Translations under genes and position numbers: made by a program
Part shown: in pieces, positions 9,223 through 21,500 of the stretch
How the letters are laid out: each line of letters opens with the position of its first letter
Position numbering within the stretch: position 1 is the first letter of the stretch
Notes under the pieces: generated by a model
Databases searched by the model: none
What the model was told of the DNA's origin: nothing
The model's input: the letters and a program-made list of their open reading frames with translations, nothing else
NCBI GenBank assembly: GCA_030739855.1
Contig: JASLYJ010000011.1
Coordinates: 1 to 50,018, forward strand
Reading direction: 5' to 3'
Length of the DNA: 50,018 nt
Source of the DNA: Alphaproteobacteria bacterium
Lineage (GTDB): Bacteria; Pseudomonadota; Alphaproteobacteria; UBA11136

Positions 9223-10524
9223 ATGGGATGCCTTATGACGGAAATACTGAAAACAACCCTGACCACGTGGATTATGGTGTCTATGATCGCCGGGGCACTA
9301 TTTGGTACCTTCATTAATTTTCAGGGACTTGAAGAATCTGCTTTCGTGCAGGAGTTTCTCGTGGAGGGAGTGTTCAGCGTCATCGGCGCTATCTTCATTT
9401 CAGCCCTGAAGATGCTCGTGGTTCCCCTAGTTTTTGTTTCTCTGGTCTGTGGAGTGACATCCCTTGGGGATATTAGCGCGCTTGGCCGTATTGGCTGTAA
9501 AGCTCTCATCCTGTACCTGTTGACCACCGCCCTTGCCGTTACCATCGCCTTGGCGCTGGCGGTGTTTGTCTCACCTGGAGGGGATTATATTCTCAACTCC
9601 GGAGGGGAAAGTTTCACGGCACGGCCGCCGCCGCTCCTATCCAAGGTGCTAACCGATCTGGTGCCCAGTAATCCCATTGCTGCCATGGCGGACGGAAACA
9701 TGCTGCAAATCATTGTCTTCGCCATCCTCTTCGGGGTTTCCATGACGCTTGTGAGAGAACAAGGCGGCCGGATCAGAGATTTCTTTAGCGATCTCAACGG
9801 AATAATAATGAAGATGGTGGGGTTGATCATGTATCTGGCCCCCATTGGTGTTTTCTGCCTGGTTGCGAGGACTTTTACCCTTCAGGGGGCAGATGTGATC
9901 ATGCCTCTGGCGGGATATTTTCTGGTTGTTATAACCTCTCTGCTGCTTCACGCTGGGGGGAGTTTTAGCCTGTTGCTAAAGCTGGTCGGCGGCCTTGACC
10001 CCCTGATTTTTTTCAAGAAATTGCGCACCGCTATTGCCTTTGCCTTTAGCACCGCCAGCAGTAATGCCACCATCCCGGCGACCCTGAGCGTGGTGGAAGA
10101 CAGACTAGGGGTGAAAAAATCCGTTGCCGCCTTTACCGTACCGCTGGGGGCTACTATCAATATGGACGGCACCGCTATCATGCAGGGGGTGGCAACGGTG
10201 TTTATCGCTAATGTCTACGGCATCGGGCTTGGGATGAGTGATGTTGTCACGATTGTTCTGACTGCGACCCTGGCCTCAATCGGTACCGCAGGTGTGCCCG
10301 GGGTGGGGTTGATCATGCTCACCATGGTACTGACTCAAGTGGGGCTCCCGGTGGAAGGAATCGCTCTGATATTAGGTGTTGATCGCTTGCTGGACATGGT
10401 CCGCACGGCGGTAAATATCACCGGTGATGCCACCGTGACCTGTATTGTGGCCAAGAGCGAGAATGCCCTTGACCGGGATATATTCAGCGATCCAGCAGCC
10501 GGCGTGGTGCAGGCGTCACCGTAG
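9223..10524 (+). CDS. Dicarboxylate/amino acid:cation symporter (DAACS family)
   Basis: 433 aa; AFSTASSNATIPATL, PLGATINMDGTAIMQGVATVFIAN and GVPGVGLIMLTMVLTQVGLP motifs. True start may be the Met at 9235. Confidence 0.94.
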   Translation: MGCLMTEILKTTLTTWIMVSMIAGALFGTFINFQGLEESAFVQEFLVEGVFSVIGAIFISALKMLVVPLVFVSLVCGVTSLGDISALGRIGCKALILYLLTTALAVTIALALAVFVSPGGDYILNSGGESFTARPPPLLSKVLTDLVPSNPIAAMADGNMLQIIVFAILFGVSMTLVREQGGRIRDFFSDLNGIIMKMVGLIMYLAPIGVFCLVARTFTLQGADVIMPLAGYFLVVITSLLLHAGGSFSLLLKLVGGLDPLIFFKKLRTAIAFAFSTASSNATIPATLSVVEDRLGVKKSVAAFTVPLGATINMDGTAIMQGVATVFIANVYGIGLGMSDVVTIVLTATLASIGTAGVPGVGLIMLTMVLTQVGLPVEGIALILGVDRLLDMVRTAVNITGDATVTCIVAKSENALDRDIFSDPAAGVVQASP

Positions 10525-10541
10525 GAAAGATGAAGAACAGC

Positions 10542-10571
10542 AAAACCGCGGCCCTGAAAGACCGCGGTTTT
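10542..10571. terminator. Bidirectional intrinsic terminator between symporter and cytochrome c genes
   Basis: Perfect hairpin AAAACCGCGG-ccctgaaaga-CCGCGGTTTT located between convergent genes. Confidence 0.85.
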
Positions 10572-10601
10572 ATCATGATCAACAAGTGGCTGGGAAAAAA
10601 G

Positions 10602-10991
10602 CTACTGTGTTGCTGATTTCAAGTAGGCGATGATGTCCTTGCGCATGCCTTCTTTCTTGATTCCGGGGAAGTGCATTTTGGTGCCCGGGACCAATTTTTT
10701 AGGTGCGATGATCCACTGATCCATGGTGGCTTCATCCCAGGTGATGCCAGATTTCTTCAGGGCGTCGGAATACTTGAATCCTTCAGAAGTGCCCGCCTTG
10801 CGGCCGAAAACGCTATACAGGTTGGGACCTACCTTCTTCTTGCCGCCAGCTTTAAGGGTGTGGCACATTTTGCATTTCTTGTAGGCCTTTTTGCCCTTTT
10901 CGATGTCACCATCGGCAAGGGTCGGCCCCACAGCGCCCGCCACAAACAGGACGCCGATGAAGGCAGCAATCAAAAACTTAATTTTAGACAT
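10602..10991 (-). CDS. Class I c-type cytochrome, periplasmic
   Basis: 129 aa with signal peptide; CKMCH haem motif, [16 protein letters not shown] and distal Met region ([11 protein letters not shown]). Confidence 0.93.
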   Translation of the reverse strand: MSKIKFLIAAFIGVLFVAGAVGPTLADGDIEKGKKAYKKCKMCHTLKAGGKKKVGPNLYSVFGRKAGTSEGFKYSDALKKSGITWDEATMDQWIIAPKKLVPGTKMHFPGIKKEGMRKDIIAYLKSATQ

Positions 10992-11183
10992 CCATCACTC
11001 CACAATCGAAAAGATTATACGGACAAAATCTTCAGCAACTATCGCATGCGTGCCCGCCGATGCACAACCGGTCTTGGGGCGACTTTCCGACGCAGCCAAA
11101 CGGTTTTGCTGACATCCCATATTTTCGTAAGATTATGGCATTTTTGCGATCTTTTCCTTACATCTGGTACGGCACGTATCTAA

Positions 11184-13859
11184 CTATCCGGCCTTCCTAT
11201 CCTTCTTCTTCAAAACTGCCTGCGCTGCTGCCAAGCGAGCAGTGGGAACACGAAACGGCGAACATGAGACGTAGTCCAAGTCGACCTTTTCGCAGAAACT
11301 TATGGAAGCGGGATCGCCGCCATGTTCTCCGCAAATGCCCAACTTGAGGTCCTTGCGGGTAGCGCGGCCGCGTTCGGCGGCAATGGACACGAGCTCGCCT
11401 ACGCCGTCGGTGTCAAGGCTGACGAAGGGATCGCGTTCGAAAATTCCTTGTCTCTGATAGGCAGGGATAAAATTTCCTGAATCGTCACGAGATAGCCCAA
11501 ATGTTGTCTGGGTCAGGTCGTTGGTGCCGAAGCTAAAAAATTCTGCTGTTTCCGCAATCTGACCAGCACATAACGCTGCTCGCGGCAATTCAATCATGGT
11601 GCCGACCTTATAGGGAGGACGGGTAGCAGCATCGGGGAATACTTCTTCGGCCACGGAGTCGATCACATCCTTAAGAATAGCGAACTCCTTCTCGTCAACT
11701 ACTAAAGGAATCATGATTTCTGGGTCCACCGCCTTACCGCTGACGCCGGTTACTTTCTTGATGGCCTCAAAGATGGCTCTGGCTTGCATCTCGCTGATTT
11801 CTGGATAGGTGATGGCAAGACGACAGCCACGGTGGCCAAGCATGGGATTGGATTCCTTGAGGCGCTCAATATGTTGCGCTACGGCTTCAGGCGTAATGCC
11901 GGTGGCCTTCGAAAACACTGAAATGTCTTCGTCGCTATGGGGCAGAAATTCATGAAGCGGCGGATCAAGAAGCCGGATCGTCACTGGCAAACCGTCCATG
12001 ATTTCGAATAGTTCAATAAAGTCCTGGCGCTGCATGGGCAGTAGCTTGAAAAGCGCCTTCCGTCGGCCTTCCTCGTCCTCGGCCATGATCATCTCGCGCA
12101 CAGCAATGATACGCTCCTTGTCGAAGAACATATGTTCGGTTCGGCACAGCCCAATCCCCTCGGCACCGTAGCGGCGGGCCATTTTAGCGTCGGTTGGGGT
12201 TTCGGCATTGGCGCGCACCTTCATGCGGCGGATTTCATCCGCCCATTCAATGATCTTGGTAAAGTCATTGGAAAGTTTCGGCTCGATGGTTGCGACCTCA
12301 CCCAACATAACCTCTCCGGTACCGCCATCGATGGTGATTTTATCACCTTTCTTGATGGTCATGCCCTGGACCCTCATTGACCCGGCATTGGTATCGATGA
12401 CTATACCCTGCGCCGAACAAACACAGGCACGCCCCATACCCCGGGCGACAACGGCGGCGTGGCTTGTCGCACCGCCACGAGTGGTGAGGATACCCTGTGC
12501 TGCGTTCATACCGTGAATGTCATCAGGGCTGGTTTCCACGCGCACTAAAATGACTGGTTCCTTAGCGGCATGCTTCTCGGCCGCATCTGCGGTAAACATC
12601 ACGGCGCCGTGTGCGGCGCCGGGAGAAGCCGGTATGCCTTTAGAAATAACGTTACGTTCTGCCTTGGGATCTATCATAGGATGCAAAAGTTGTTCCAAGG
12701 AGATGGGGTCCACGCGTTGCAGAGCTTCGCTTTTTGTGATCAGGCCTTCCTCTTCCATATCTACAGCGATTTTTAACGCCGCCGCCGCAGTACGTTTTCC
12801 GCTACGGGTTTGAAGCATCCATAGCTTGTGTTTTTGAACCGTGAACTCGATATCCTGCATATCGTGGTAGTGGGTTTCGAGCCTGTTCCGAACCTCGTTC
12901 AATTGAGCAAAAATATCGGGCATGCTTTCCTCCATGGAGGGCAAATCCGAGTCGTTGGAGTTCTTGGCGTGATTAGTCAGCGGGTTTGGCGTACGAATGC
13001 CTGCTACCACATCCTCGCCCTGGGCATTGATTAGGAACTCGCCGTAGAATTCCTTGGCCCCATGGGAGGGATTGCGGGTGAAAGCTACGCCTGTAGCGCA
13101 ATCATCGCCCATGTTTCCGAACACCATAGCCTGCACGTTCACCGCCGTACCCCAGTCGCCGGGAATGTCATGGATACGCCTGTATTCCACGGCTCTGGGA
13201 ACCATCCAGCTTCCGAAGACTGCGCCTATAGCCCCCCAGAGTTGATCCCGAACGTCTTGGGGGAATGGTCTTCCGAGATCCTTTTCAACCAAACTCTCGT
13301 AATCCTTCACCACATCCTGCCAGATTTTTCCCGTCAGTTCTGTGTCCTGCTCCATGCCATGGTTTTTCTTATGCTGGTCGAGAATTTCCTCGAAATGCTC
13401 GAGTTCAACCCCCATCACTACATTGCCGTACATTTGGATGAAACGACGATAGCTATCATATGCAAAACGGGCATCACCAGAACGTTTCTCCAGCCCTTTG
13501 ACTGTTTTGTCATTAAGGCCAAGATTAAGCACGGTATCCATCATCCCTGGCATGGAGACCCTGGCACCTGAACGCACCGACAGAAGCAGTGGATTTTCCG
13601 GATCCCCGAAGATACAGCCAGTGATTTTCTCAACTTTTTCCACCACTGCATCCACTTCTTCCTTGAGGCCTTTGGGATAGGTCTCATCATTTTCAGCGTA
13701 ATGGGCGCAAACTTCTGTCGTGATGGTAAGCCCCGGAGGCACGGGAAGACCAAGATTGCTCATTTCAGCAAGGTTGGCACCCTTGCCGCCGAGCAGATTG
13801 CGCATCGTTGCCTCACCCTCAGCAGAGCCACTTCCGAAGCTGTATACCCATTTTGTCAT
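11184..13859 (-). CDS. ppdK: Pyruvate, phosphate dikinase
   Basis: 891 aa; GGKGANLAEM, GGATSHAAVVARGMG, GICGEHGGDPASI; full-length PPDK architecture. Confidence 0.97.
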   Translation of the reverse strand: MTKWVYSFGSGSAEGEATMRNLLGGKGANLAEMSNLGLPVPPGLTITTEVCAHYAENDETYPKGLKEEVDAVVEKVEKITGCIFGDPENPLLLSVRSGARVSMPGMMDTVLNLGLNDKTVKGLEKRSGDARFAYDSYRRFIQMYGNVVMGVELEHFEEILDQHKKNHGMEQDTELTGKIWQDVVKDYESLVEKDLGRPFPQDVRDQLWGAIGAVFGSWMVPRAVEYRRIHDIPGDWGTAVNVQAMVFGNMGDDCATGVAFTRNPSHGAKEFYGEFLINAQGEDVVAGIRTPNPLTNHAKNSNDSDLPSMEESMPDIFAQLNEVRNRLETHYHDMQDIEFTVQKHKLWMLQTRSGKRTAAAALKIAVDMEEEGLITKSEALQRVDPISLEQLLHPMIDPKAERNVISKGIPASPGAAHGAVMFTADAAEKHAAKEPVILVRVETSPDDIHGMNAAQGILTTRGGATSHAAVVARGMGRACVCSAQGIVIDTNAGSMRVQGMTIKKGDKITIDGGTGEVMLGEVATIEPKLSNDFTKIIEWADEIRRMKVRANAETPTDAKMARRYGAEGIGLCRTEHMFFDKERIIAVREMIMAEDEEGRRKALFKLLPMQRQDFIELFEIMDGLPVTIRLLDPPLHEFLPHSDEDISVFSKATGITPEAVAQHIERLKESNPMLGHRGCRLAITYPEISEMQARAIFEAIKKVTGVSGKAVDPEIMIPLVVDEKEFAILKDVIDSVAEEVFPDAATRPPYKVGTMIELPRAALCAGQIAETAEFFSFGTNDLTQTTFGLSRDDSGNFIPAYQRQGIFERDPFVSLDTDGVGELVSIAAERGRATRKDLKLGICGEHGGDPASISFCEKVDLDYVSCSPFRVPTARLAAAQAVLKKKDRKAG

Positions 13860-13936
13860 ATATTTTGTTTCCCCCGCGTAGAAAACCCAGCAAAGCTCGC
13901 CTTCACTGGGTCCTATATCAACGCCACAGAACTGCG

Positions 13937-14242
<306 letters not shown>

Positions 14243-14400
14243 CTAAAATACACCTCGCACATCGGACCCGGGATGCTTGGAAATCATTAATTTTCATAGG
14301 CACATGGGGCAAGGGAACAAGACCATAAAAAACTAGTTATCCGACTGTCAATAGATCGTGGTGGACACCTTTAGACTTTTTCATTACGAAAATCTTGGAG

Positions 14401-17400
14401 CTAGCTGGCGGTTTTGTCCCCACCTTCGTCATTTCCCTCGCTCTCGCCCTCTTCTTCTGTGGGTAGGCACAACTCCGCCATTTTTTCATAGACGGCATGG
14501 CGTTTTCGAAGGTTGTATTCGGCCTCGGCGACAAGCTTCTCGAAGCGTTCGGGGTCCCGCCGCTGGACCATGGCGAAGCGGTCCTCGGTCATCAGGTAAT
14601 CGGTGAGAGAAATGGTGGGTGGCTTGCTGTCAATTTTAAGCGGTTTTTCACCGGCTTCGAAACGCCGCGGATCGAAACGGTAGAGGGGCCAATAGCCGCT
14701 TTGTACCGCCAGTTCCATCTGACCGATACTCTCGGACAACTCATAGCCATGCTCAATACAGGGAGAGTAGGCAATGACTATAGAGACGCCGTCATATGAT
14801 TCTGCTTCCTTGATAGCGTTGACGGTCTGGATGTCCTTGGCGCCGTAGGCGCACGAAGCCACGTAGATATTACCATAGGCCATGGCCATCAATCCCAGGT
14901 CTTTTTTCGGTAGCATCTTGCCTGCAGTGGCGAATTTTGCCGCTGCACCCATGGCGGTAGCCTTGGATTGCTGGCCACCAGTATTGGAATAAACCTCGGT
15001 GTCCATTACCAGGATGTTGACATCTTGGCCTGAGGCCAGAACATGGTCGAGACCACCATAACCGATGTCATAGGCCCAGCCGTCGCCACCGATGATCCAG
15101 ACATTCTTGCGCACCAAATAATCAGCCAATTGATTGAGCTGCTTCGTATCCGGTCCCTTGAGCTTGGTAAGCTTGGATCGCAGGGTTTTTACCCGCTTGC
15201 GCTGCTCGATGATCCCGGTGTCGTTGCTCATGTCGGCCTCGAGAATTTCCATCACCAGCTTGTCGCCAATCTTAGATGCCAGCTTGGTCATCAGCCTGGC
15301 GGCATGAGCTTTATGCTGGTCGAGAGCCAGCCGCATGCCTAGACCGAACTCAGCGTTATCCTCGAATAGTGAGTTAGACCAAGCGGGGCCGCGTCCCTCG
15401 CAGTTAGTTGTATAGGGCGTGGTCGGTAGGTTTCCACCGTAAATGGTCGAACATCCGGTGGCGTTGGCGAAGATGGAGCGATCACCGTAGAGTTGTGTAA
15501 TTAATTTTATATACGGTGTTTCACCACAGCCGGCACAGGCTCCGGAGAACTCGAACAAGGGCTCGGCAAACTGCGACATTTTGACGTTGCGTTTGAGCAG
15601 GGTGCGGTCGGCCTCAGGGAGATCGAGGAAGAAATCCCAGTTTTCCGCTTCCGGATCGCGCAGGGGGGCATGGGGCACCATCTCTAGTGACAGGCGTTCA
15701 GGGTTTTCCTTGTCCTTTCCGGGGCATATCTTCACGCATAATTCGCAGCCAGTACAGTCTTCGGGGGCAACCTGAACGGTGTATTTAATATTGTCACCGA
15801 ATTCTTTGCCCTTGTAATCCATGGCCTGGAAGGTCTCGGGCTGGCCATCGAGCTTGTCCTTGCCATAGACCTTGATACGAATGGCGGCATGGGGACAGAC
15901 GAAGGCACATTTGTTGCACTGGATACAAAGTTCGGGAATCCAGGTGGGGATTTCTGTGGCCAGGTTACGCTTTTCCCATTGGGTGGTTCCCGACGGCCAG
16001 GTGCCGTCGGTGGGGAAGGCGCTGACGGGGAGAAGATCTCCCTTGCCGGCGATCATCATGGCCGTCACCTGTTTGACGAACTTGGGCGCCTTGTCTGGCA
16101 CAACTGGCGGAATATCAAACTTAGAGGTGGCCTGTTTTGGAATGGAAACCCGCTTCAGATGAGCCAAGGTCTGATCCACGGCAGCGAAGTTCTGGTCCAC
16201 TACCTTTTGGCCTTTCTTGCCATATGTCTTTTCAATGGCGCCCTTAATCTGAGCGATGGCTTCTTCACGAGGCAGGACGCCGGATATGGCAAAAAAACAG
16301 GTCTGCATAATGGTATTGATACGCCGCCCCATGCCGGTTTTTTCGGCTACCTTACGGGCGTCGATGACATAAAGCTTGAGCTTCTTGTCGATGATAGTTT
16401 GTTGCACAGAACGTGGAAGCTTGCCCCATGTCTCGTTCTTGCTGTGAGTGGTGTTGAGCAGGAAGGTGGCGCCGGTGGCGGCACGTTCCAGTACGTCGAT
16501 AGTGTCGAGAAAGCTGAAGACGTGGCAGGCCACAAACTCGGCTTTGTCGATCAAATAAGACGATTGGATCGGACTGGGACTGAAACGCACATGGGAAACG
16601 GTAACGGACCCCGCCTTCTTTGAATCATAGACGAAATAGCCCTGGGCAAAATTGTCGGTATTTTCAGCAATGATCTTGATTGAGTTCTTGTTGGCGCTGA
16701 CCGTGCCGTCGGATCCAAAGCCGAAGAACACCGCCCGCTTCACGCCATCAGGTTCGGTGTTGAAGGATTCGTCTACCTTCAGAGAGAGATGGGTCACATC
16801 GTCGGTAATGCCGACTGTGAAGTGAGGCTTTGGCTTGTTTTCGTTAAGCTCGTCGAAGATAGCCTTGACCATGGCGGGGGTAAATTCCTTGGAAGACAAC
16901 CCATAGCGTCCACCGATGACCACCGGGTCCGTGGCGGCGGGACGCTGTCCGGCGGCCTTGGCCTTGGCCAGCGCTGTGATGACGTCAGTGTAGAGTGGTT
17001 CACCAAGTGCACCTTGCTCTTTTGTTCTGTCGAGCACGGCTATAGAGCGAACGGTAGGCGGCAGGGAGGCAATGAAACTGTCTAGCGGGAAGGGTCGGAA
17101 AAGGCGGACCTTAAGCACACCCACTTTACCAAGTCGATGGTGTTCAGACCTCCTCCGATCACTTTTTTCCCCTTCCTTATTAAGGTAGTCCACTGTTTCA
17201 TGAACGGTCTCGGCGCCCGAACCCATGATGATTATTATGCGCTCGGCTTCCGGATCGCCTGTATAATCGAACAGGTTGTAGCGTCGTCCGGTCAGGGTGG
17301 CAAACTGGTCCATGACCTCTTGGACGTGGTCGGGGCAGACGGTGTAAAAGGAATTGCGCGATTCCTGCATCTGAAAAAAGGTGTCAGGATTATGGGCGGT

Positions 17401-17472
17401 CCCGCGTACTACCGGTTTGTCGGGATTTAGGGCTCTGTCACGGTGGGCGGCGATCAAATTTTCGTCCATCAT
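14401..17472 (-). CDS. nifJ: Pyruvate:ferredoxin (flavodoxin) oxidoreductase, main C-terminal part (domains II-VI)
   Basis: 1023 aa; CIQCNKCAFVCPHAAIR, CTGCELCVKICPGKD, CAGCGETPYIKLITQLYGDR, TPP-binding GGDGWAYDIGYGGLDHVLASGQDVNILVMDTEVYSNTGGQ. In the same frame as the ORF at 17479-18147, separated only by TAG CTC GCC. Confidence 0.95.
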   Translation of the reverse strand: MMDENLIAAHRDRALNPDKPVVRGTAHNPDTFFQMQESRNSFYTVCPDHVQEVMDQFATLTGRRYNLFDYTGDPEAERIIIIMGSGAETVHETVDYLNKEGEKSDRRRSEHHRLGKVGVLKVRLFRPFPLDSFIASLPPTVRSIAVLDRTKEQGALGEPLYTDVITALAKAKAAGQRPAATDPVVIGGRYGLSSKEFTPAMVKAIFDELNENKPKPHFTVGITDDVTHLSLKVDESFNTEPDGVKRAVFFGFGSDGTVSANKNSIKIIAENTDNFAQGYFVYDSKKAGSVTVSHVRFSPSPIQSSYLIDKAEFVACHVFSFLDTIDVLERAATGATFLLNTTHSKNETWGKLPRSVQQTIIDKKLKLYVIDARKVAEKTGMGRRINTIMQTCFFAISGVLPREEAIAQIKGAIEKTYGKKGQKVVDQNFAAVDQTLAHLKRVSIPKQATSKFDIPPVVPDKAPKFVKQVTAMMIAGKGDLLPVSAFPTDGTWPSGTTQWEKRNLATEIPTWIPELCIQCNKCAFVCPHAAIRIKVYGKDKLDGQPETFQAMDYKGKEFGDNIKYTVQVAPEDCTGCELCVKICPGKDKENPERLSLEMVPHAPLRDPEAENWDFFLDLPEADRTLLKRNVKMSQFAEPLFEFSGACAGCGETPYIKLITQLYGDRSIFANATGCSTIYGGNLPTTPYTTNCEGRGPAWSNSLFEDNAEFGLGMRLALDQHKAHAARLMTKLASKIGDKLVMEILEADMSNDTGIIEQRKRVKTLRSKLTKLKGPDTKQLNQLADYLVRKNVWIIGGDGWAYDIGYGGLDHVLASGQDVNILVMDTEVYSNTGGQQSKATAMGAAAKFATAGKMLPKKDLGLMAMAYGNIYVASCAYGAKDIQTVNAIKEAESYDGVSIVIAYSPCIEHGYELSESIGQMELAVQSGYWPLYRFDPRRFEAGEKPLKIDSKPPTISLTDYLMTEDRFAMVQRRDPERFEKLVAEAEYNLRKRHAVYEKMAELCLPTEEEGESEGNDEGGDKTAS

Positions 17473-17478
17473 GGCGAG

Positions 17479-18204
<726 letters not shown>

Positions 18205-18396
18205 TTAGCATATTCTCTAGAATTTTTACCAGTCAGCTGAACTCCTCGTGGAGAAGGGATAATGAGAAATCCGATGTCTGCGATGCAATGACATATTCGT
18301 CTGGACGCTGATGAAACCATGCGTAAAATGCGCCTTACTAAAAGTCATTTTTTAAAGTCATTCTAATGAAGACAGAATACCACAGAATTTTTTGCA

Positions 18397-18478
18397 TCGC
18401 AATATAAATGTGCAGTCGCAACATAAATGCACAGTATGACTAGTAAAATAACAAGTAAAATGACATTGCAACTGCACA
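18397..18478. repeat. Short tandem and inverted repeats in the nifJ / flavoprotein divergent promoter region
   Basis: TCGCAATATAAATGTGCAG (18397-18415) and TCGCAACATAAATGCACAG (18416-18434); AGTAAAATAACA (18442-18453) and AGTAAAATGACA (18454-18465); TGTGCAGTCGCAA inverted against TTGCAACTGCACA near 18466-18478. Confidence 0.7.
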
Positions 18479-18501
18479 AATTTTACCAATAAAGACTGAG
18501 A

Positions 18502-21500
18502 ATGAAGAAAAAACATAGGAAAAAAGTAACTATGACTGAAATATCACTCAGCCACGATATGGATTTTAAGGATCTTTACGACCGTGAAGGACTAAAAAAA
18601 ATTGATGATTTGTTTCTTGAGCATTTAGGGGTGGCAGATGAGGGATTGCGCGACCGATTATTGGAGGCTCGTGCCACGCCAGACGAACTGGAACGCCTCG
18701 ACGAATCCAGTCTGTTAGTGGAAATTGCGCCCCATCTTGAGGATTTTTTAGGCCATTTTTTTTCCATCGCTCCGACCCTGCGTAAATTGTCTGAGCGGGA
18801 TAACGAGTTGGCATCGGTCCAGATATGTAAGCGCCAGTTCGTGCAACGCCGCGCCGCCAAGGCTCATCCGGCTGAGGACGCGGAAGGGTTCGATGGGCCT
18901 GCACTTGAGAAGAGATTAGCCGACGAGTTTGGTTGTTCAAAAGGGTACTTCGACCAGTTAACGTTCGCCAAACATGTTCTCGGTTGGCTGGAGGACGAAG
19001 AGGCCAACGCTGAATCCATTGACCTAGCAGAACATTACGCTGCTTGGGCGGGCCATACCAAGGCCGGGCGTGAACATCACAGGGATGATGTACTGTTTCA
19101 TCTTATTGAAAAACTTGACCATTTTAATCTTGTGCCCACCTCAACCGAAGAGATAAACGGCGTCACTGCAATGAAACAACCTGAGGGTAAGCCCCTCTAT
19201 CGCCGTGACGGGTTTTCGCTGACTGACAAAGGCATGGATTTCGTGGGCGCGTATGATCATGCTAATTACTGTGTCATTTGCCATGACCGCGAGCGCGATT
19301 CCTGTTGCACGGGAGCTCGCGATAAGAAAACTGGAGATTTCAAGGATAACCCCTTGGGGGTCTCTCTCATCGGTTGTCCGCTTGATGAGCGCATTTCCGA
19401 AATGCACAAGGTTAAGGTGGATGGTTTTTCCCTAGCCGCCTTGTCCATCATCGCCGTGGATAATCCCCTGGTGGCGGGCACCGGCCACCGTATCTGCAAC
19501 GAGTGTTCCAAGGCCTGTATCTTCCAGAAACAGGAACCAGTAGAAATTCCCCAGGTGGAGACTAGGATTGTCAAGGATGTCCTAGCCTTGCCCTGGGGAT
19601 TCGAAATCTACAGCCTGCTGACACGCTGGAATCCGCTTAATTTTAGACAGCCTCTGCCGTTACCAGAGACTGATTACAAAGTTCTTATCGTGGGGCTGGG
19701 GCCTGCGGGCTTCACGCTGGGGCATCATCTCATGAATGCGGGACATACGGTGGTTGCTGTGGATGGCCTTAAAATAGAACCCCTTGATCCTGAGATTTCT
19801 GGCGTGACTGCCAACGGTGAACGTGTGGAGTTCCAGCCAATCCAAGATATTACCGAGCTTTATGAAAATCTTAATGACCGCGCTATGGCCGGGTTCGGCG
19901 GCGTCGCCGAATACGGGATCACCGTGCGCTGGGACAAAAATTTTCTTAAGGTACTAAGGCTACTGGTTGAGCGCCGGTCACTATTCACAATGTTCGGAGG
20001 TGTGCGTTTCGGCAGTTCTATAACCGCTGAATCTGCCTTTGCCATGGGGTTCGACCACATCGCCATGTGCACCGGCGCTGGCAAACCTACATATCTTTCC
20101 GTGCCCAACGGCCTAGCCCGTGGTGTGCGCCAGGCTTCAGACTTCTTGATGGCACTTCAGCTTACCGGCGCAGCCAAGAAGGAAACCATCGCTAATCTGC
20201 AACTGCGGCTACCTGCGGTGGTGATCGGCGGCGGTTTGACTGCCATCGACTCAGCAACGGAGGCCATGGCCTATTACGTGCGTCAGGTGGAAAAATTCCG
20301 CGAGCGCTATGATGCTCTGGTGATGGAAAAGGGTGAAAAAGCTGTGCGTGGCTTCTATAGCGAGGAAGAGGAGGAAATCGCCGACGAATTTCTCACCCAT
20401 GCCGAGGCCGTCGAGAAAGAGCGTAAAACGGCGGAGAATGAAGGGCGCAGGCCCCACTTTATGGAGCTTATTCAGCAATGGGGTGGCGTCACCATTGCTT
20501 ATCGCCGCCGTATGATAGATTCACCTAGCTATACCCTTAACCATGACGAGATCATCTATGCCCTTAACGAGGGCATCAGGTTTGCAGAACTGCTGTCGCC
20601 ATCGGCCGTGGATGTAGACGAGCATGGCCATACCAAGGCAATTCGCCTGGCGCGTCAGGAAATCGGCGATGATGGGCGTCCTAAGCCCACGGGCGAGGAA
20701 GTGACCATTCCCGCCCGCGCGATTCTGGTGGCCGCTGGCACCCAGCCCAATACCACCCTGGCTCGCGAACATCCCGGCTTTGCCGAGATGAGCGGTAAAT
20801 ACTATCAGGCCCTTGACGAGTCGGGGAAACCGGTGGAGCCAGAATGGTCGGCTAAGCCCACCGAGACCCATTCGCTCATCAAAATCACTAATGATAACCA
20901 CTCCATCAGCTTTTTCGGTGATCTTCACCCGTCTTTCGCCGGTAACGTGGTGAGCGCCATGGCCAGCGCTAAGAAAGGGTTTCCCATCGTGCAGAGGGCT
21001 CTTGACCGCAATCCCCCATCAGATATCAAAGCGCAAGCCCTGGTGGCTGAACTTAATGAAGGGTTGCGCGCTACCGTGAAGGAAGTTATCCGTCTCACGC
21101 CCAATATCGTCGAGGTGGTGGTATATGCACCCTTTGCGTCGCAGACGTTCAGGCCGGGACAGTTTTTCCGTCTGCAGAACTACGAAAACCACGCCTTGCG
21201 AACTAATGACACAACCCTGGCTATGGAGGGAATAGCCCTTACCGGCGCTTGGGTTGACCGCAAGAAGGGACTGGTCTCGGTTATCGTTCTCGAAATGGGC
21301 GGATCATCCAACCTATGCATTCATCTCAAACCAGGAGAACCGGTGGTTCTCATGGGGCCCACGGGGGCGCCCACGGAGACACCGAAGGACGAGACAGTGA
21401 TGCTGATGGGCGGTGGTCTAGGCAATGCGGTGCTATTTTCCATCGGCCAGGCTTTGCGCGAGGCTGGTTCCCGCGTCCTCTATTTCGGTGGCTATAAGAA

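Noticed and set aside
15889-16623. Long 244-aa plus-strand ORF opposite nifJ
   Set aside because: Antisense shadow of a strongly supported coding sequence; no recognisable protein family.
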